Program-made: the position numbers and the translations under genes | Source of the DNA: Paenibacillus periandrae | GTDB lineage: Bacteria > Bacillota > Bacilli > Paenibacillales > NBRC-103111 | Direction: 5' to 3' | DNA: 64,000 bases | NCBI RefSeq assembly: GCF_022458865.1 | Contig: NZ_JAJNMU010000019.1 | Span: 124,001 to 188,000, forward strand | Part shown: positions 43,374-50,709 of the stretch, piece by piece | Layout: each line of letters begins with the position of its first letter | How positions within the stretch are numbered: position 1 is the first letter of the stretch | Notes under the pieces: generated by a model | Database searches by the model: none | Told to the model about the DNA's origin: nothing | What the model saw: only the letters and a program-made list of their open reading frames with translations

Positions 43374-43646
43374 ATGCGGCACTGCAGCGTACAGGTACGC
43401 GGGTTATTGACGAGGGAAGAGCTGGACCGCTATAACGCACTGATTGATGTGGGACATTTTCTGGAATCCCAGACCCGTTACGATCTGGTTTATACGGTGC
43501 AAAAAGAAGTCGACATTCTTATTCTACCCGCCATCGAGCGATTAAAGGAAAAGTCGCGTCAGCGTGATCGGGACACGGAAGCTTATTTGGCACAAAAGGC
43601 TGAAGCTAATCGCGATGACAGGTTTGATGACGAAGACGACGAATAA
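43374..43646 (+). CDS. Hypothetical protein co-transcribed with yumB
   Basis: A 90-residue, soluble, highly charged protein: an N-terminal segment with one Cys (MRHCSVQVRG), a helix (EELDRYNALIDVGHFLE) and a long charged helix ending in an acidic tail (RFDDEDDE). I do not recognise a family. It begins 2 nt after the yumB stop, so it is almost certainly translated from the same mRNA, and a terminator follows it. Confidence 0.65.
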   Translation: MRHCSVQVRGLLTREELDRYNALIDVGHFLESQTRYDLVYTVQKEVDILILPAIERLKEKSRQRDRDTEAYLAQKAEANRDDRFDDEDDE

Positions 43647-43652
43647 ATGATG

Positions 43653-43700
43653 AAAAAAGCCTTGCAGCAGCCGAAATTATCGGTAGTTGCAGGGCTTTTT
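43653..43700. terminator. Bidirectional terminator between yumB unit and hemQ
   Basis: Stem AAAAAGCCTTGCAGCAGCCGA with TCGGTAGTTGCAGGGCTTTTT (one bulge), 5-nt loop, T-run on both strands. Confidence 0.88.
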
Positions 43701-43708
43701 AATTGTGA

Positions 43709-44455
43709 TTACAGCTTGAGCATAATTTCCATTTTGTCGCGATTAAGCAAATTACCTACATAGAAATCACCGAATTCACCAAAGCGTGCGCTGGTTTCAT
43801 CAAAACGCATTTCATGAACGATTTTTTTGAACTGCAGGGCATCCTCTGCAAATAAGGTAACGCCCCATTCCCAATCATCAAGGCCGATCGAGCCTGCGAT
43901 AATTTGCTTGATTTTACCAGCGTAGTTGCGTCCTATCATTCCGTGAGCACGCATAAATCCACGACGCTCGTCTACGGACAGCATATACCAGTTGTCGTTG
44001 CCTTCACGGCGTTTGTTCATCGGGTAGAAGCAGATATGGCGTGCTTTAGGCAATGTTGGCTTCAGGCGCGCAACAATATCGGGATCTTCCATCGGGTCTG
44101 TACCCGGTTTGGCCATGTAGCTGCCCAGCTCAACGACAGATACGTAAGAAAATGTCGGAATGGTCACTTGTGCAAATAAGGTTTTGTTAAACGCCGTTTC
44201 CAGCTCGTTCAGCTCTTCGAGCGTTTCCCGTAGATGCATGAACATAAAGTCTGCCTTTTGTCCAACGATAGAATAGAAGGCTGTACTGCCTTCACGCTGA
44301 TCCTCAGTAGCCTGATATTGGGCTAATAAGCTGTACAGCTCGTCCTCCGCGCGGCCTCTTTCTTGCTTGCTTAAGCTTTTCCATGCCGTCCAGTCAATTG
44401 CACGGAAATCATTTAAAACGTACCAGCCCTCAAGGGTTTGCATCGCTTCGCTCAT
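43709..44455 (-). CDS. hemQ: Coproheme decarboxylase
   Basis: HemQ/ChdC performs the final step of the coproporphyrin-dependent haem pathway, decarboxylating two propionates of coproheme to make haem b with hydrogen peroxide. The 248-residue protein has the chlorite-dismutase-like fold; ICFYPMNKRREG contains the conserved catalytic Tyr and following KR, and FMRAHGMIGR probably carries the axial His. AAGGAG lies 8-9 nt before the ATG at 44455; the GTG nine bases earlier overlaps it. Its presence indicates the Gram-positive haem route. Confidence 0.93.
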   Translation of the reverse strand: MSEAMQTLEGWYVLNDFRAIDWTAWKSLSKQERGRAEDELYSLLAQYQATEDQREGSTAFYSIVGQKADFMFMHLRETLEELNELETAFNKTLFAQVTIPTFSYVSVVELGSYMAKPGTDPMEDPDIVARLKPTLPKARHICFYPMNKRREGNDNWYMLSVDERRGFMRAHGMIGRNYAGKIKQIIAGSIGLDDWEWGVTLFAEDALQFKKIVHEMRFDETSARFGEFGDFYVGNLLNRDKMEIMLKL

Positions 44456-44707
44456 TAAGAACACTCCTTCTATGTAGGAATAGGGATATTACATATAGGC
44501 ATATCAACGTACCTTTTACAAATAAAAACGGTGAGGAAACACTATCTCGCCTGTATTATTGTAACGAAATCGACAGCAAAGGGCAAATGATTAGAGGCTT
44601 AAGGTACATATATAAAATATGAAGCGTTCATGAAGCGTTCACTTTACCCGGAGCTAAAATTTCTATAGAATATATAGTGATGCATTTGATTGAAGGAGTT
44701 GGGGATT

Positions 44708-44992
44708 GTGCTGCAACTGATGATTGTTACCGTGCTGTTGCTCGTGTTGTTCTTCGGTCTCGGTTTTATATTGAACATGCTGATGAAAACGACATGGTTT
44801 CCGATTTATGGCTATATTGTGCTGGTTATCGGATTAATCATTTATTGGGGTTGGGGGACAGGCTCTCTCGCATCCAATATTGCGGAGTATTCATTTGTAG
44901 ATTATGTGCCGGCTGTCGGCGGTTTATTGGGAGCGGCACTCAGCGGCTGGACCATTAAGGCTTTACGTGATAAGGGTTATCAGATGTTTTAA
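44708..44992 (+). CDS. yuiB: YuiB-like membrane protein
   Basis: A 94-residue protein with two to three hydrophobic segments (MIVTVLLLVLFFGLGFIL, IYGYIVLVIGLIIYWGWG) and a glycine-rich turn (VPAVGGLLGAALSGW). It fits YuiB of Bacillus, a protein of unknown function encoded beside yumB/yumC. The GTG at 44708 has AAGGAG 9 nt upstream; the TTG at 44690 would place that site inside the gene. Confidence 0.7.
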   Translation: MLQLMIVTVLLLVLFFGLGFILNMLMKTTWFPIYGYIVLVIGLIIYWGWGTGSLASNIAEYSFVDYVPAVGGLLGAALSGWTIKALRDKGYQMF

Positions 44993-45044
44993 TACCTGAA
45001 ATAAGCCTGACGTGCAGCGTAAGAGAAAGCAGGTGTGAGCTATA

Positions 45045-45242
45045 ATGAATGGCCAGCAACGTAAGGATGTAGTGCCAGGACGCAAGGTACAGGTGGTTCA
45101 AAAGCAAGACCAGAGGAGTGGCAAGCTGACCGCAGGTGTGGTCAAGGATATTCTGACAAATTCACCAAGCCACCCGCATGGGATCAAGGTCCGACTCGTG
45201 GATGGAACTGTCGGCAGAGTCAAGGAAATTATTACAGAATGA
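45045..45242 (+). CDS. ywbE: YwbE family protein (DUF2196)
   Basis: A 65-residue protein. VVPGRKVQVVQKQDQRSGKL and the PHGIKVRLVDGTVGRV stretch are the YwbE signature: a small SH3-like beta fold in the KOW style, perhaps RNA- or ribosome-binding. No function has been established. A terminator follows immediately. Confidence 0.85.
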   Translation: MNGQQRKDVVPGRKVQVVQKQDQRSGKLTAGVVKDILTNSPSHPHGIKVRLVDGTVGRVKEIITE

Positions 45243-45246
45243 AATG

Positions 45247-45293
45247 AAAAGCTCCCTAAGGGTTTGTTGCGACAAAGCTTACGGGAGCTTTTT
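45247..45293. terminator. Terminator after ywbE
   Basis: Stem AAAAGCTCCC / GGGAGCTTTTT with further pairing in the loop; T-run on both strands, so it can also close the convergent MFS gene. Confidence 0.85.
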
Positions 45294-45350
45294 CAATACA
45301 AATGCACTTGCCCCTGATCATGCTGCATATTCTAATAGAAGAAAGCGCAA

Positions 45351-46535
45351 TCACAGCTTTTCTGTTTGTCTTCTAAGCTTAATCAATCGTTGGTTTCCTG
45401 ACCAAAAACTGACAAGTACAGCAGCGAGTCCTAGTGTTACAATAAAGCTAGCTATCCAAGGGTTGTAAAGGATGGTTGAAGTCGTGCTGATCAATACCCC
45501 TCCCGCTCCTGCGCCCGCCGCTAAACCCAAATGAACAATCGATGTATTGATACTGAGCACAAGACCGGACGATTGCGGCGCTTGTTGAATAAAATACGTT
45601 TGGATAGCCGGACCGGACATGAACATAGACACCACCATGACGGTAAGCAGCACTAACCCGATTATAAGCGAATTGGAAAAAAGAGGAAGCAGAGCCAATA
45701 CAGCCACATGAATAACCACACTCATCGTTACCATTCGAGCAGCTCCCCATCGGTCAACACCATACCCTCCCAAACGGGAGCCGAATGCGCCAAACAGACC
45801 AAACACAAGCATAATGATGCTGATTCCGGAAAATTCCACATGATAAATGCTCTGAATAAATGGGGTTAAGTAAGTAAACAGAACAGAGTTCCCAGATTCT
45901 CTGAAAAAGGTGAAAATCAGACCGCTTACGATGACCATACTGCCCAGCACTTTGAATTGCTGTCTAAATGGGACAGCAGCGTCCCCTTCCATATCGGGGA
46001 GCAGCCGGTAAATCATGAATGTAGTTCCTACGCTCAAAAGCGATAATATAAGGAAAATTGCCTGCCAGCTTAGCCAATTTGTAATGGCTATTCCGAACGG
46101 AACACCAAGGATCATCGCGCTGCTAAAGCCGAGAATGATCGTGCCGATGGCACTGCCCAGCTTCTCGGGGGGTACAATTTTCGCAGCGGTACCTAATGCC
46201 GAAACCAGATAAACACCGGAGCTTACCCCAAGTATGATTCGGGATATCAAGAGCACTGCTATATGCGCACTTGCAAAGGAAATCAGGCAACCGAGGATAA
46301 ATGCAACGAGTGAGCCTGCCAACACTTTTCTGCGCCCCATTCGGGCAGTGAGTGAAATCAGGATGGGAGTACCAATCGCAAACGAAAGCGAATAAACAGT
46401 AATCAATTGCCCGGCAAGGGCGATGGAAACCTTCAAATCATCGGCTATGACCTGCAAAATTCCGGAGACGACCAGCTCGGAGGTTGCAGTGAAGAACACA
46501 CCAAGAGCTAACAGATAAATAGGGAGTCGATTCAT
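45351..46535 (-). CDS. MFS transporter (sugar/drug efflux type)
   Basis: A 394-residue protein with 12 predicted helices. SLTARMGRRKVLAG is the loop 2-3 motif and GYGVDRWGAARM its counterpart in the second half; LGVSSGVYLVSALG is a motif C-like helix 5. It resembles AraJ/YdhP-type exporters. The ATG at 46535 has AAAGGA about 10 nt upstream. It is divergent from an HxlR regulator, and two palindromes in the shared region suggest that regulator controls export. Substrate unknown. Confidence 0.83.
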   Translation of the reverse strand: MNRLPIYLLALGVFFTATSELVVSGILQVIADDLKVSIALAGQLITVYSLSFAIGTPILISLTARMGRRKVLAGSLVAFILGCLISFASAHIAVLLISRIILGVSSGVYLVSALGTAAKIVPPEKLGSAIGTIILGFSSAMILGVPFGIAITNWLSWQAIFLILSLLSVGTTFMIYRLLPDMEGDAAVPFRQQFKVLGSMVIVSGLIFTFFRESGNSVLFTYLTPFIQSIYHVEFSGISIIMLVFGLFGAFGSRLGGYGVDRWGAARMVTMSVVIHVAVLALLPLFSNSLIIGLVLLTVMVVSMFMSGPAIQTYFIQQAPQSSGLVLSINTSIVHLGLAAGAGAGGVLISTTSTILYNPWIASFIVTLGLAAVLVSFWSGNQRLIKLRRQTEKL

Positions 46536-46670
46536 TACATTCAATCCTTTCTGTAACTCGCAGCACCATCTGATCACCTATAACCAGCTTATCATGTTCG
46601 TTATTAGGCCTTTGCGAGATCATTTGATTGAATTATAATAAGGTTACAATATAAATGTAAGAAGGCAAAC

Positions 46671-46691
46671 TATTTGGACATTATCCAAATA
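46671..46691. promoter_or_regulatory. Palindrome in the MFS-hxlR intergenic region
   Basis: TATTTGGA-CATTA-TCCAAATA, 8-bp perfect arms. Lies between the divergent genes, 6 bp from a second palindrome. Confidence 0.5.
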
Positions 46692-46696
46692 AATGG

Positions 46697-46717
46697 ACTT
46701 ACTAATTTTAAGTAAGT
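46697..46717. promoter_or_regulatory. HxlR/YodB-type operator
   Basis: ACTTACT-N7-AGTAAGT; its core TACT-N7-AGTA is the spacing reported for YodB-family operators. It ends 13 bp before the regulator's TTG start, so it probably mediates autorepression. Confidence 0.6.
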
Positions 46718-46729
46718 AGGTGATATGGT

Positions 46730-47059
46730 TTGGAAGTAGTCAATGAAGAGAAGCAGGAATTCACCAGCATCTGCTCCGTGCTGCAAATTCTCGGGGCCAA
46801 ATGGGCTTTTCTGGTGATTGCCGAGCTGTCCAAAGGGCCAAAACGCTTCAAGCAGCTGCATAGGGATTTAGCGATTATCAAGACACAATCCTTAACCGAT
46901 GTACTGCGGCACCTGGAGAAAAACGGGATTGTTTTACGTGTTGTATTTCCTTCTGTTCCTATTTCAGTCGAGTATTCATTGACAGAAAAAGGGGCTGATT
47001 TTCAGACCGCACTGAAGGAGATGGACAAGTGGGCGGTAAAATGGGGAAAGACGGAATGA
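46730..47059 (+). CDS. HxlR family transcriptional regulator
   Basis: A 109-residue winged helix of the HxlR (DUF24) type: ILGAKWAFLVIAELSKGPKRF, then the recognition helix SLTDVLRHLEKNGIV and the wing VPISVEYSLTEKG. Cys15 (SICSVLQI) sits where HxlR-family redox sensors carry their reactive Cys. TTG start at 46730 behind AGGTGAT. It is divergent from an MFS exporter it probably represses. Confidence 0.85.
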   Translation: MEVVNEEKQEFTSICSVLQILGAKWAFLVIAELSKGPKRFKQLHRDLAIIKTQSLTDVLRHLEKNGIVLRVVFPSVPISVEYSLTEKGADFQTALKEMDKWAVKWGKTE

Positions 47060-47088
47060 AAGCTTGCGTAACATCCTATCGAAATCTG

Positions 47089-47097
47089 TGTTAAAAT
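47089..47097 (+). promoter_or_regulatory. Candidate extended -10 before dnaB
   Basis: TGTTAAAAT fits an extended -10; no -35 at a suitable distance. It is the best candidate between the HxlR and dnaB genes. Confidence 0.35.
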
Positions 47098-47142
47098 GTA
47101 GTTTACTAGACTTGTAACAATTCATGGATGGGATTTGAGTTA

Positions 47143-48675
47143 ATGCGAATTACGAATATGCATCATTTCTCGGAATATCACCGTTTTTATGTGGCGCGTG
47201 ATTTTTCATTAAGTGGTTTGGATATGAAAATGCTCTCTACAATCTATCAGCCTATGATCGGAGCGTATGCGGTCAGCTTATATCATACGCTCTTTCTGCA
47301 GCTGCCTGTCGATAAGGTAGGCTACTCGGCCACCGAACAGCAGCGGAGGCTGTTCTTGTCTTTGGAGCTGGAGACGGGGGAGCGTGGGCGTAAATATTTT
47401 ATTGAACAGACTGCCAAGCTGGAGGCTGTGGGCTTACTGAAAACGACGCGGAAGTTTGCCGAGGTTTCGGATGATTATGTGTATGTATACACGCTGTCAG
47501 CCCCATTGTCACCAAATGAATTTTTTAAAAACCAGCATTTGACCCTGCTGCTGAGAGACAAGGTTGGCAAATATATGATCTATTCGCTGCGCGATGAGCT
47601 TGTGCTGCCGGAATCAGACGAGCTGAAGGGTGCCAATGAGGAAAATTTATCGGTTCCTTTCTATGAGCTGTTTCATTTGAATTCGCAGGTCATTGATCTG
47701 GAAATGGAGCAGGCCTTTTTTGAAACGGCAGTGTCCAAACCCTCGGAAATCAAGCCTGAAAGTACAAAAGGCTTCCAGTATTCGGATATCATTATGCATT
47801 TTCCGCGTGAATCGGGCAATCGTGTGTTCGTGGAGCAGTTGAAGTACGAGCCGGAGCAGATGGGACAAATTAATTATGTAGCCAAAAAGTACGGCTTATA
47901 CTTAACAGACATTTGCCGGCTGCTGGATGAGGATGGCGTGTTTGATCCGCAGGGCGAGCTGATGCTTGAACTGCTGCAGCACAAGGCGAACATGGTCTTT
48001 CGGCAGGATAAGAAGCGCGGTGAGGAACGGGGACGATATTTGGCCAAGGTCGATCAACAGACGCGTGGAGCTGCCTCATCTAATCAGGCAACCGGTGCTG
48101 ACATCGCTGCTGACAAGACAGTTGAGATGGAGTTTTATTTGCAGGTACCGGATATTTTTCAGGGCGAATGCAATCAGCACCAGTACAACTATATTTTACG
48201 GAATGAGCCTTATATCTTTTTACTGGAGAAAATCTTTTCCAAAGGCACCGTACCGGACGGACTGCTGGATACGCTGGCGAAGGTCGATTTGAATTATGGC
48301 TTGAAAGAGGAAGTTATCAATGTCATGATCCATTACTTATATATGAACAAGCGCTCATGGTCCAAGGCGTCGATAGAATTCAGCGTTACGGACATGCTGG
48401 CCAAGCAAGTGAACTCTTTCGAGCAGGCTGTGCAATATATACGCGAGCAGTCCAAGTATCAGGAGAGCAAGACGGCACCTCGTACAGGCGGTCGGACTGG
48501 TACTGCGGGTGGAGCCGCAGGCGGACGCGGTACGGGAACAGCGCGTGGCGGCGTGAGACAGAAGCCGCTGCTGCCTACGGTAGAGGACAAGCCAAGCACA
48601 GCAGCTTCCAATCGCAGTGCAGAAGAGCGTGAGGCGATGCGAAGAAGAGCGCAAATGCTTGATGGTAAAGTCTAG
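47143..48675 (+). CDS. dnaB: Replication initiation and membrane attachment protein DnaB
   Basis: A 510-residue protein with the layout of Firmicute DnaB (not the helicase): an N-terminal winged-helix region (FSLSGLDMKMLSTIYQPMIG), a linker, then DnaD/DnaB-like C-terminal helices (NDNYGLKEEVINVMIHY-type region around 48290) and a glycine/arginine-rich low-complexity tail. With DnaD and DnaI it loads the replicative helicase at oriC and at restart sites. DnaI is encoded 94 nt downstream. The ATG at 47143 is used; ATG 47128 is in frame upstream and neither has a strong ribosome-binding site. Confidence 0.85.
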   Translation: MRITNMHHFSEYHRFYVARDFSLSGLDMKMLSTIYQPMIGAYAVSLYHTLFLQLPVDKVGYSATEQQRRLFLSLELETGERGRKYFIEQTAKLEAVGLLKTTRKFAEVSDDYVYVYTLSAPLSPNEFFKNQHLTLLLRDKVGKYMIYSLRDELVLPESDELKGANEENLSVPFYELFHLNSQVIDLEMEQAFFETAVSKPSEIKPESTKGFQYSDIIMHFPRESGNRVFVEQLKYEPEQMGQINYVAKKYGLYLTDICRLLDEDGVFDPQGELMLELLQHKANMVFRQDKKRGEERGRYLAKVDQQTRGAASSNQATGADIAADKTVEMEFYLQVPDIFQGECNQHQYNYILRNEPYIFLLEKIFSKGTVPDGLLDTLAKVDLNYGLKEEVINVMIHYLYMNKRSWSKASIEFSVTDMLAKQVNSFEQAVQYIREQSKYQESKTAPRTGGRTGTAGGAAGGRGTGTARGGVRQKPLLPTVEDKPSTAASNRSAEEREAMRRRAQMLDGKV

Positions 48676-48681
48676 TATTTA

Positions 48682-48714
48682 GGTGAATAGCGAGCGCAGC
48701 GAGACTCATTCACC
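48682..48714. repeat. Hairpin between dnaB and dnaI
   Basis: GGTGAAT / ATTCACC (7 bp) around a GCGAGCGCAGCGAG core that can pair partly. No T-run, so translation or RNA-stability effects are more likely than termination. Confidence 0.45.
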
Positions 48715-48769
48715 AGCCTTCTAGAATCAAGCTCAAGTCATATAATAACGGGAAGGAGTGTAAGAACCT

Positions 48770-49720
48770 ATGGAATCGCTCGCGGATGCGTTAAAGTCGC
48801 TGCCCAACTCCAAATTTCGTCAGCAGGCCGAGGAAAAGGTGAGACAAATATTGGCTGATCCATTAGTGGTGAAGCTGCGTGCCAAATATCCGACGCTTGA
48901 TGAATATACAATGAAAATCAACATGAATCGGCTGTATCAATATGTGAGCGAGCATCGGAACTGCTCCAACTGTCCGGGTCTGGATTTGTGTCCGAATGAT
49001 TTTGAAGGTCATTATACGCTGCTATCGGTCGAGACGGAAGCCGGTAAAGCTCATCTGTATGACACTAAGGTAGCTTGTAAGAAGCAGATCGCCAGACAAA
49101 ATCAAGAGGCTATCCGCAGCCGGATCCGCAGCTTTTATGTAGATGAGCGGGCACTGTCGCAAGGCTACTCGTCGATGGAAATTTTCGATAAGGACCCTGC
49201 TCGTGAGGAAGCTGTGGACAGTCTGATTCGTTACATTATGAAAACCCGTGATGAAGGCTTGCAAAGCTCGGGTCTCTATTTGGCTGGAAGCCTCGGCACC
49301 GGAAAAACGTTTCTGATGTGCTATCTGCTTCACGAGCTGGCGAAAAGCGGCTACACGGGTGCTATTGTGTACATGCCCGATTTTGCCGAAGATTTAAAGG
49401 CAATGTTCCAGGACCCGCAGAAGCTGAAGGAAACCATCGATGCACTCAAAGATACGGATTTACTCGTATTTGACGATATGGGAGCGGAAAATTTGAACCC
49501 GTGGCTGCGCGACCATGTAATGGGTGCCATATTGAATTACCGAATGAACCGCAAGCCAACCTTCTTTACGTCAAATCATGATTTGGACGCATTGGAGCAG
49601 CATTTCAGCTTCACCAGCAAGGATGGCGATGAAGAGTTCAAAGGAAGAAGAATTATGGATCGGATTCGGCCTTTTGTGGAGGTCATTATGGTGAACGGCT
49701 ACAACAAGCGCGGCAAGTGA
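48770..49720 (+). CDS. dnaI: Primosomal protein DnaI, helicase loader
   Basis: A 316-residue AAA+ ATPase. The N-terminal domain contains a zinc-type cluster (RNCSNCPGLDLC, with another Cys further on), as in DnaI, where it binds the DnaC helicase. The C-terminal AAA+ domain has Walker A GSLGTGKT, Walker B LLVFDDMG and an Arg-rich end (GRRIMDRIRPF) with sensor residues. GGAAGGAG precedes the ATG. It forms an operon with dnaB. Confidence 0.93.
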   Translation: MESLADALKSLPNSKFRQQAEEKVRQILADPLVVKLRAKYPTLDEYTMKINMNRLYQYVSEHRNCSNCPGLDLCPNDFEGHYTLLSVETEAGKAHLYDTKVACKKQIARQNQEAIRSRIRSFYVDERALSQGYSSMEIFDKDPAREEAVDSLIRYIMKTRDEGLQSSGLYLAGSLGTGKTFLMCYLLHELAKSGYTGAIVYMPDFAEDLKAMFQDPQKLKETIDALKDTDLLVFDDMGAENLNPWLRDHVMGAILNYRMNRKPTFFTSNHDLDALEQHFSFTSKDGDEEFKGRRIMDRIRPFVEVIMVNGYNKRGK

Positions 49721-49740
49721 TTCGCAATTCTATGCATAAT

Positions 49741-49772
49741 GAAAGTCCGTCTCTACATGAGAGCGGGCTTTC
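49741..49772 (+). terminator. Terminator after dnaI
   Basis: GAAAGTCCGTCTCT / AGAGCGGGCTTTC imperfect stem; only a short T-run follows, so it may be weak. Confidence 0.55.
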
Positions 49773-49789
49773 TCCAGTGATATCGACAC

Positions 49790-49822
49790 AAAAAAAGCCT
49801 GTTCCCAAAAGGAACAGACTTT
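49790..49822 (-). terminator. Terminator of yqzM
   Basis: On the - strand: AAAGTCTGTTCC, loop, GGAACAGGCTTT, then T residues. It lies 36 nt beyond the yqzM stop. Confidence 0.8.
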
Positions 49823-49857
49823 ACTGATGTATCATCGGCTTGAACCAAGCTCGATTC

Positions 49858-50004
49858 CTACTTCATTAGCAGCGTAATAACTGTTGCGGCTACGCCCATG
49901 AGCAGCAAAAGGACGAAAAATACACCGAAACCAATCGCCGTGTCCAGAAAATCATTACTCGGCTCTTCGTTAATATGAAGCTCGGGGTGATTTACTTCGT
50001 TCAT
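49858..50004 (-). CDS. yqzM: YqzM family small membrane protein (48 aa)
   Basis: A 48-residue protein: a charged N-terminal half (HINEEPSNDFLDTAIGFG) and one C-terminal membrane helix (VFFVLLLLMGVAATVITLL). The EEPxNDFxDTxxGFG motif is that of YqzM. AGGAGG lies 9 nt before the ATG. Function unknown. It has its own terminator and is transcribed against dnaI and away from trxA. Confidence 0.75.
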   Translation of the reverse strand: MNEVNHPELHINEEPSNDFLDTAIGFGVFFVLLLLMGVAATVITLLMK

Positions 50005-50180
50005 AACAATAATTCCTCCTTGGATTGAGTAAAACCGATGGTTGAAGAATTACATTCAGTATACCCAACTTCACAGATAAATGTAAAGCATGGAGAAGGG
50101 AAAATTGTACGTCACATTAATTGATTGTGACAAGATAAAGGCGGATTGCATTGGAAACAGTTAGCCAAGCGGTATTGCGG

Positions 50181-50208
50181 TTGAAAATAGGGTCTATTGT
50201 GGTATACT
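50181..50208 (+). promoter_or_regulatory. trxA promoter
   Basis: TTGAAA, 16-bp spacer, TATACT: a good SigA promoter 45 nt before the start codon. Confidence 0.75.
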
Positions 50209-50252
50209 TTACATGTTGACAACCTATTTTATCGGATAAAGGAGAACTTTTT

Positions 50253-50567
50253 ATGGCTATCGTAAATGTTACAGATCAATCCTTTAAGAATGAAGTTGAA
50301 GGATCTGGCACGGTTTTGGTTGATTTTTGGGCTCCATGGTGTGGACCTTGCAAAATGATCGCTCCTGTTTTAGAAGAGCTGGATAAAGAGCTTGGAAGCT
50401 TGAAAATCGCTAAGGTTAACGTGGATGACAATCCGGAATCGGCTTCCCGTTTTGGTGTAATGAGCATCCCGACGCTTATCGTTTTCAAAGATGGCCAACC
50501 TGTTGATAAAGTGGTAGGCTTTCAATCGAAGGACGCTTTGAAGAACGTTGTATCGAAGCATCAATAA
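50253..50567 (+). CDS. trxA: Thioredoxin
   Basis: A 104-residue classical thioredoxin with the active site FWAPWCGPCKM and cis-Pro loop SIPTLIVF. It reduces protein disulfides with electrons from thioredoxin reductase. AAAGGAG precedes the ATG. It lies just upstream of uvrC, as trxA does in Bacillus subtilis, but an intervening repeat and terminator show that the two are separate transcripts here. Confidence 0.95.
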   Translation: MAIVNVTDQSFKNEVEGSGTVLVDFWAPWCGPCKMIAPVLEELDKELGSLKIAKVNVDDNPESASRFGVMSIPTLIVFKDGQPVDKVVGFQSKDALKNVVSKHQ

Positions 50568-50578
50568 TGTGCCAAGTC

Positions 50579-50638
50579 AGTTTTGCTACGCAAAACTTAA
50601 AGCGAATGCTTACGAAGTAAGTTTTGCTACGCAAAACT
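50579..50638. repeat. Two copies of a 19-bp palindrome between trxA and uvrC
   Basis: AGTTTTGCTACGCAAAACT occurs at 50579-50597 and 50620-50638, each able to fold as AGTTTTGC / GCAAAACT around TAC. Between them lies CTTAC-GAA-GTAAG (50609-50621). This looks like a dispersed short palindromic element of the REP type. Confidence 0.75.
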
Positions 50639-50646
50639 CATGGAGT

Positions 50647-50686
50647 AAAAGCTCTTTTTCTGCTATGCTGGAAAAGAGCTTTTTTT
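50647..50686 (+). terminator. Terminator before uvrC
   Basis: AAAAGCTCTTTTTC / GAAAAGAGCTTTT stem, 10-nt loop and a run of seven T residues. Confidence 0.88.
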
Positions 50687-50709
50687 GTGCTTAAAGGAGT
50701 GGAAATGTG

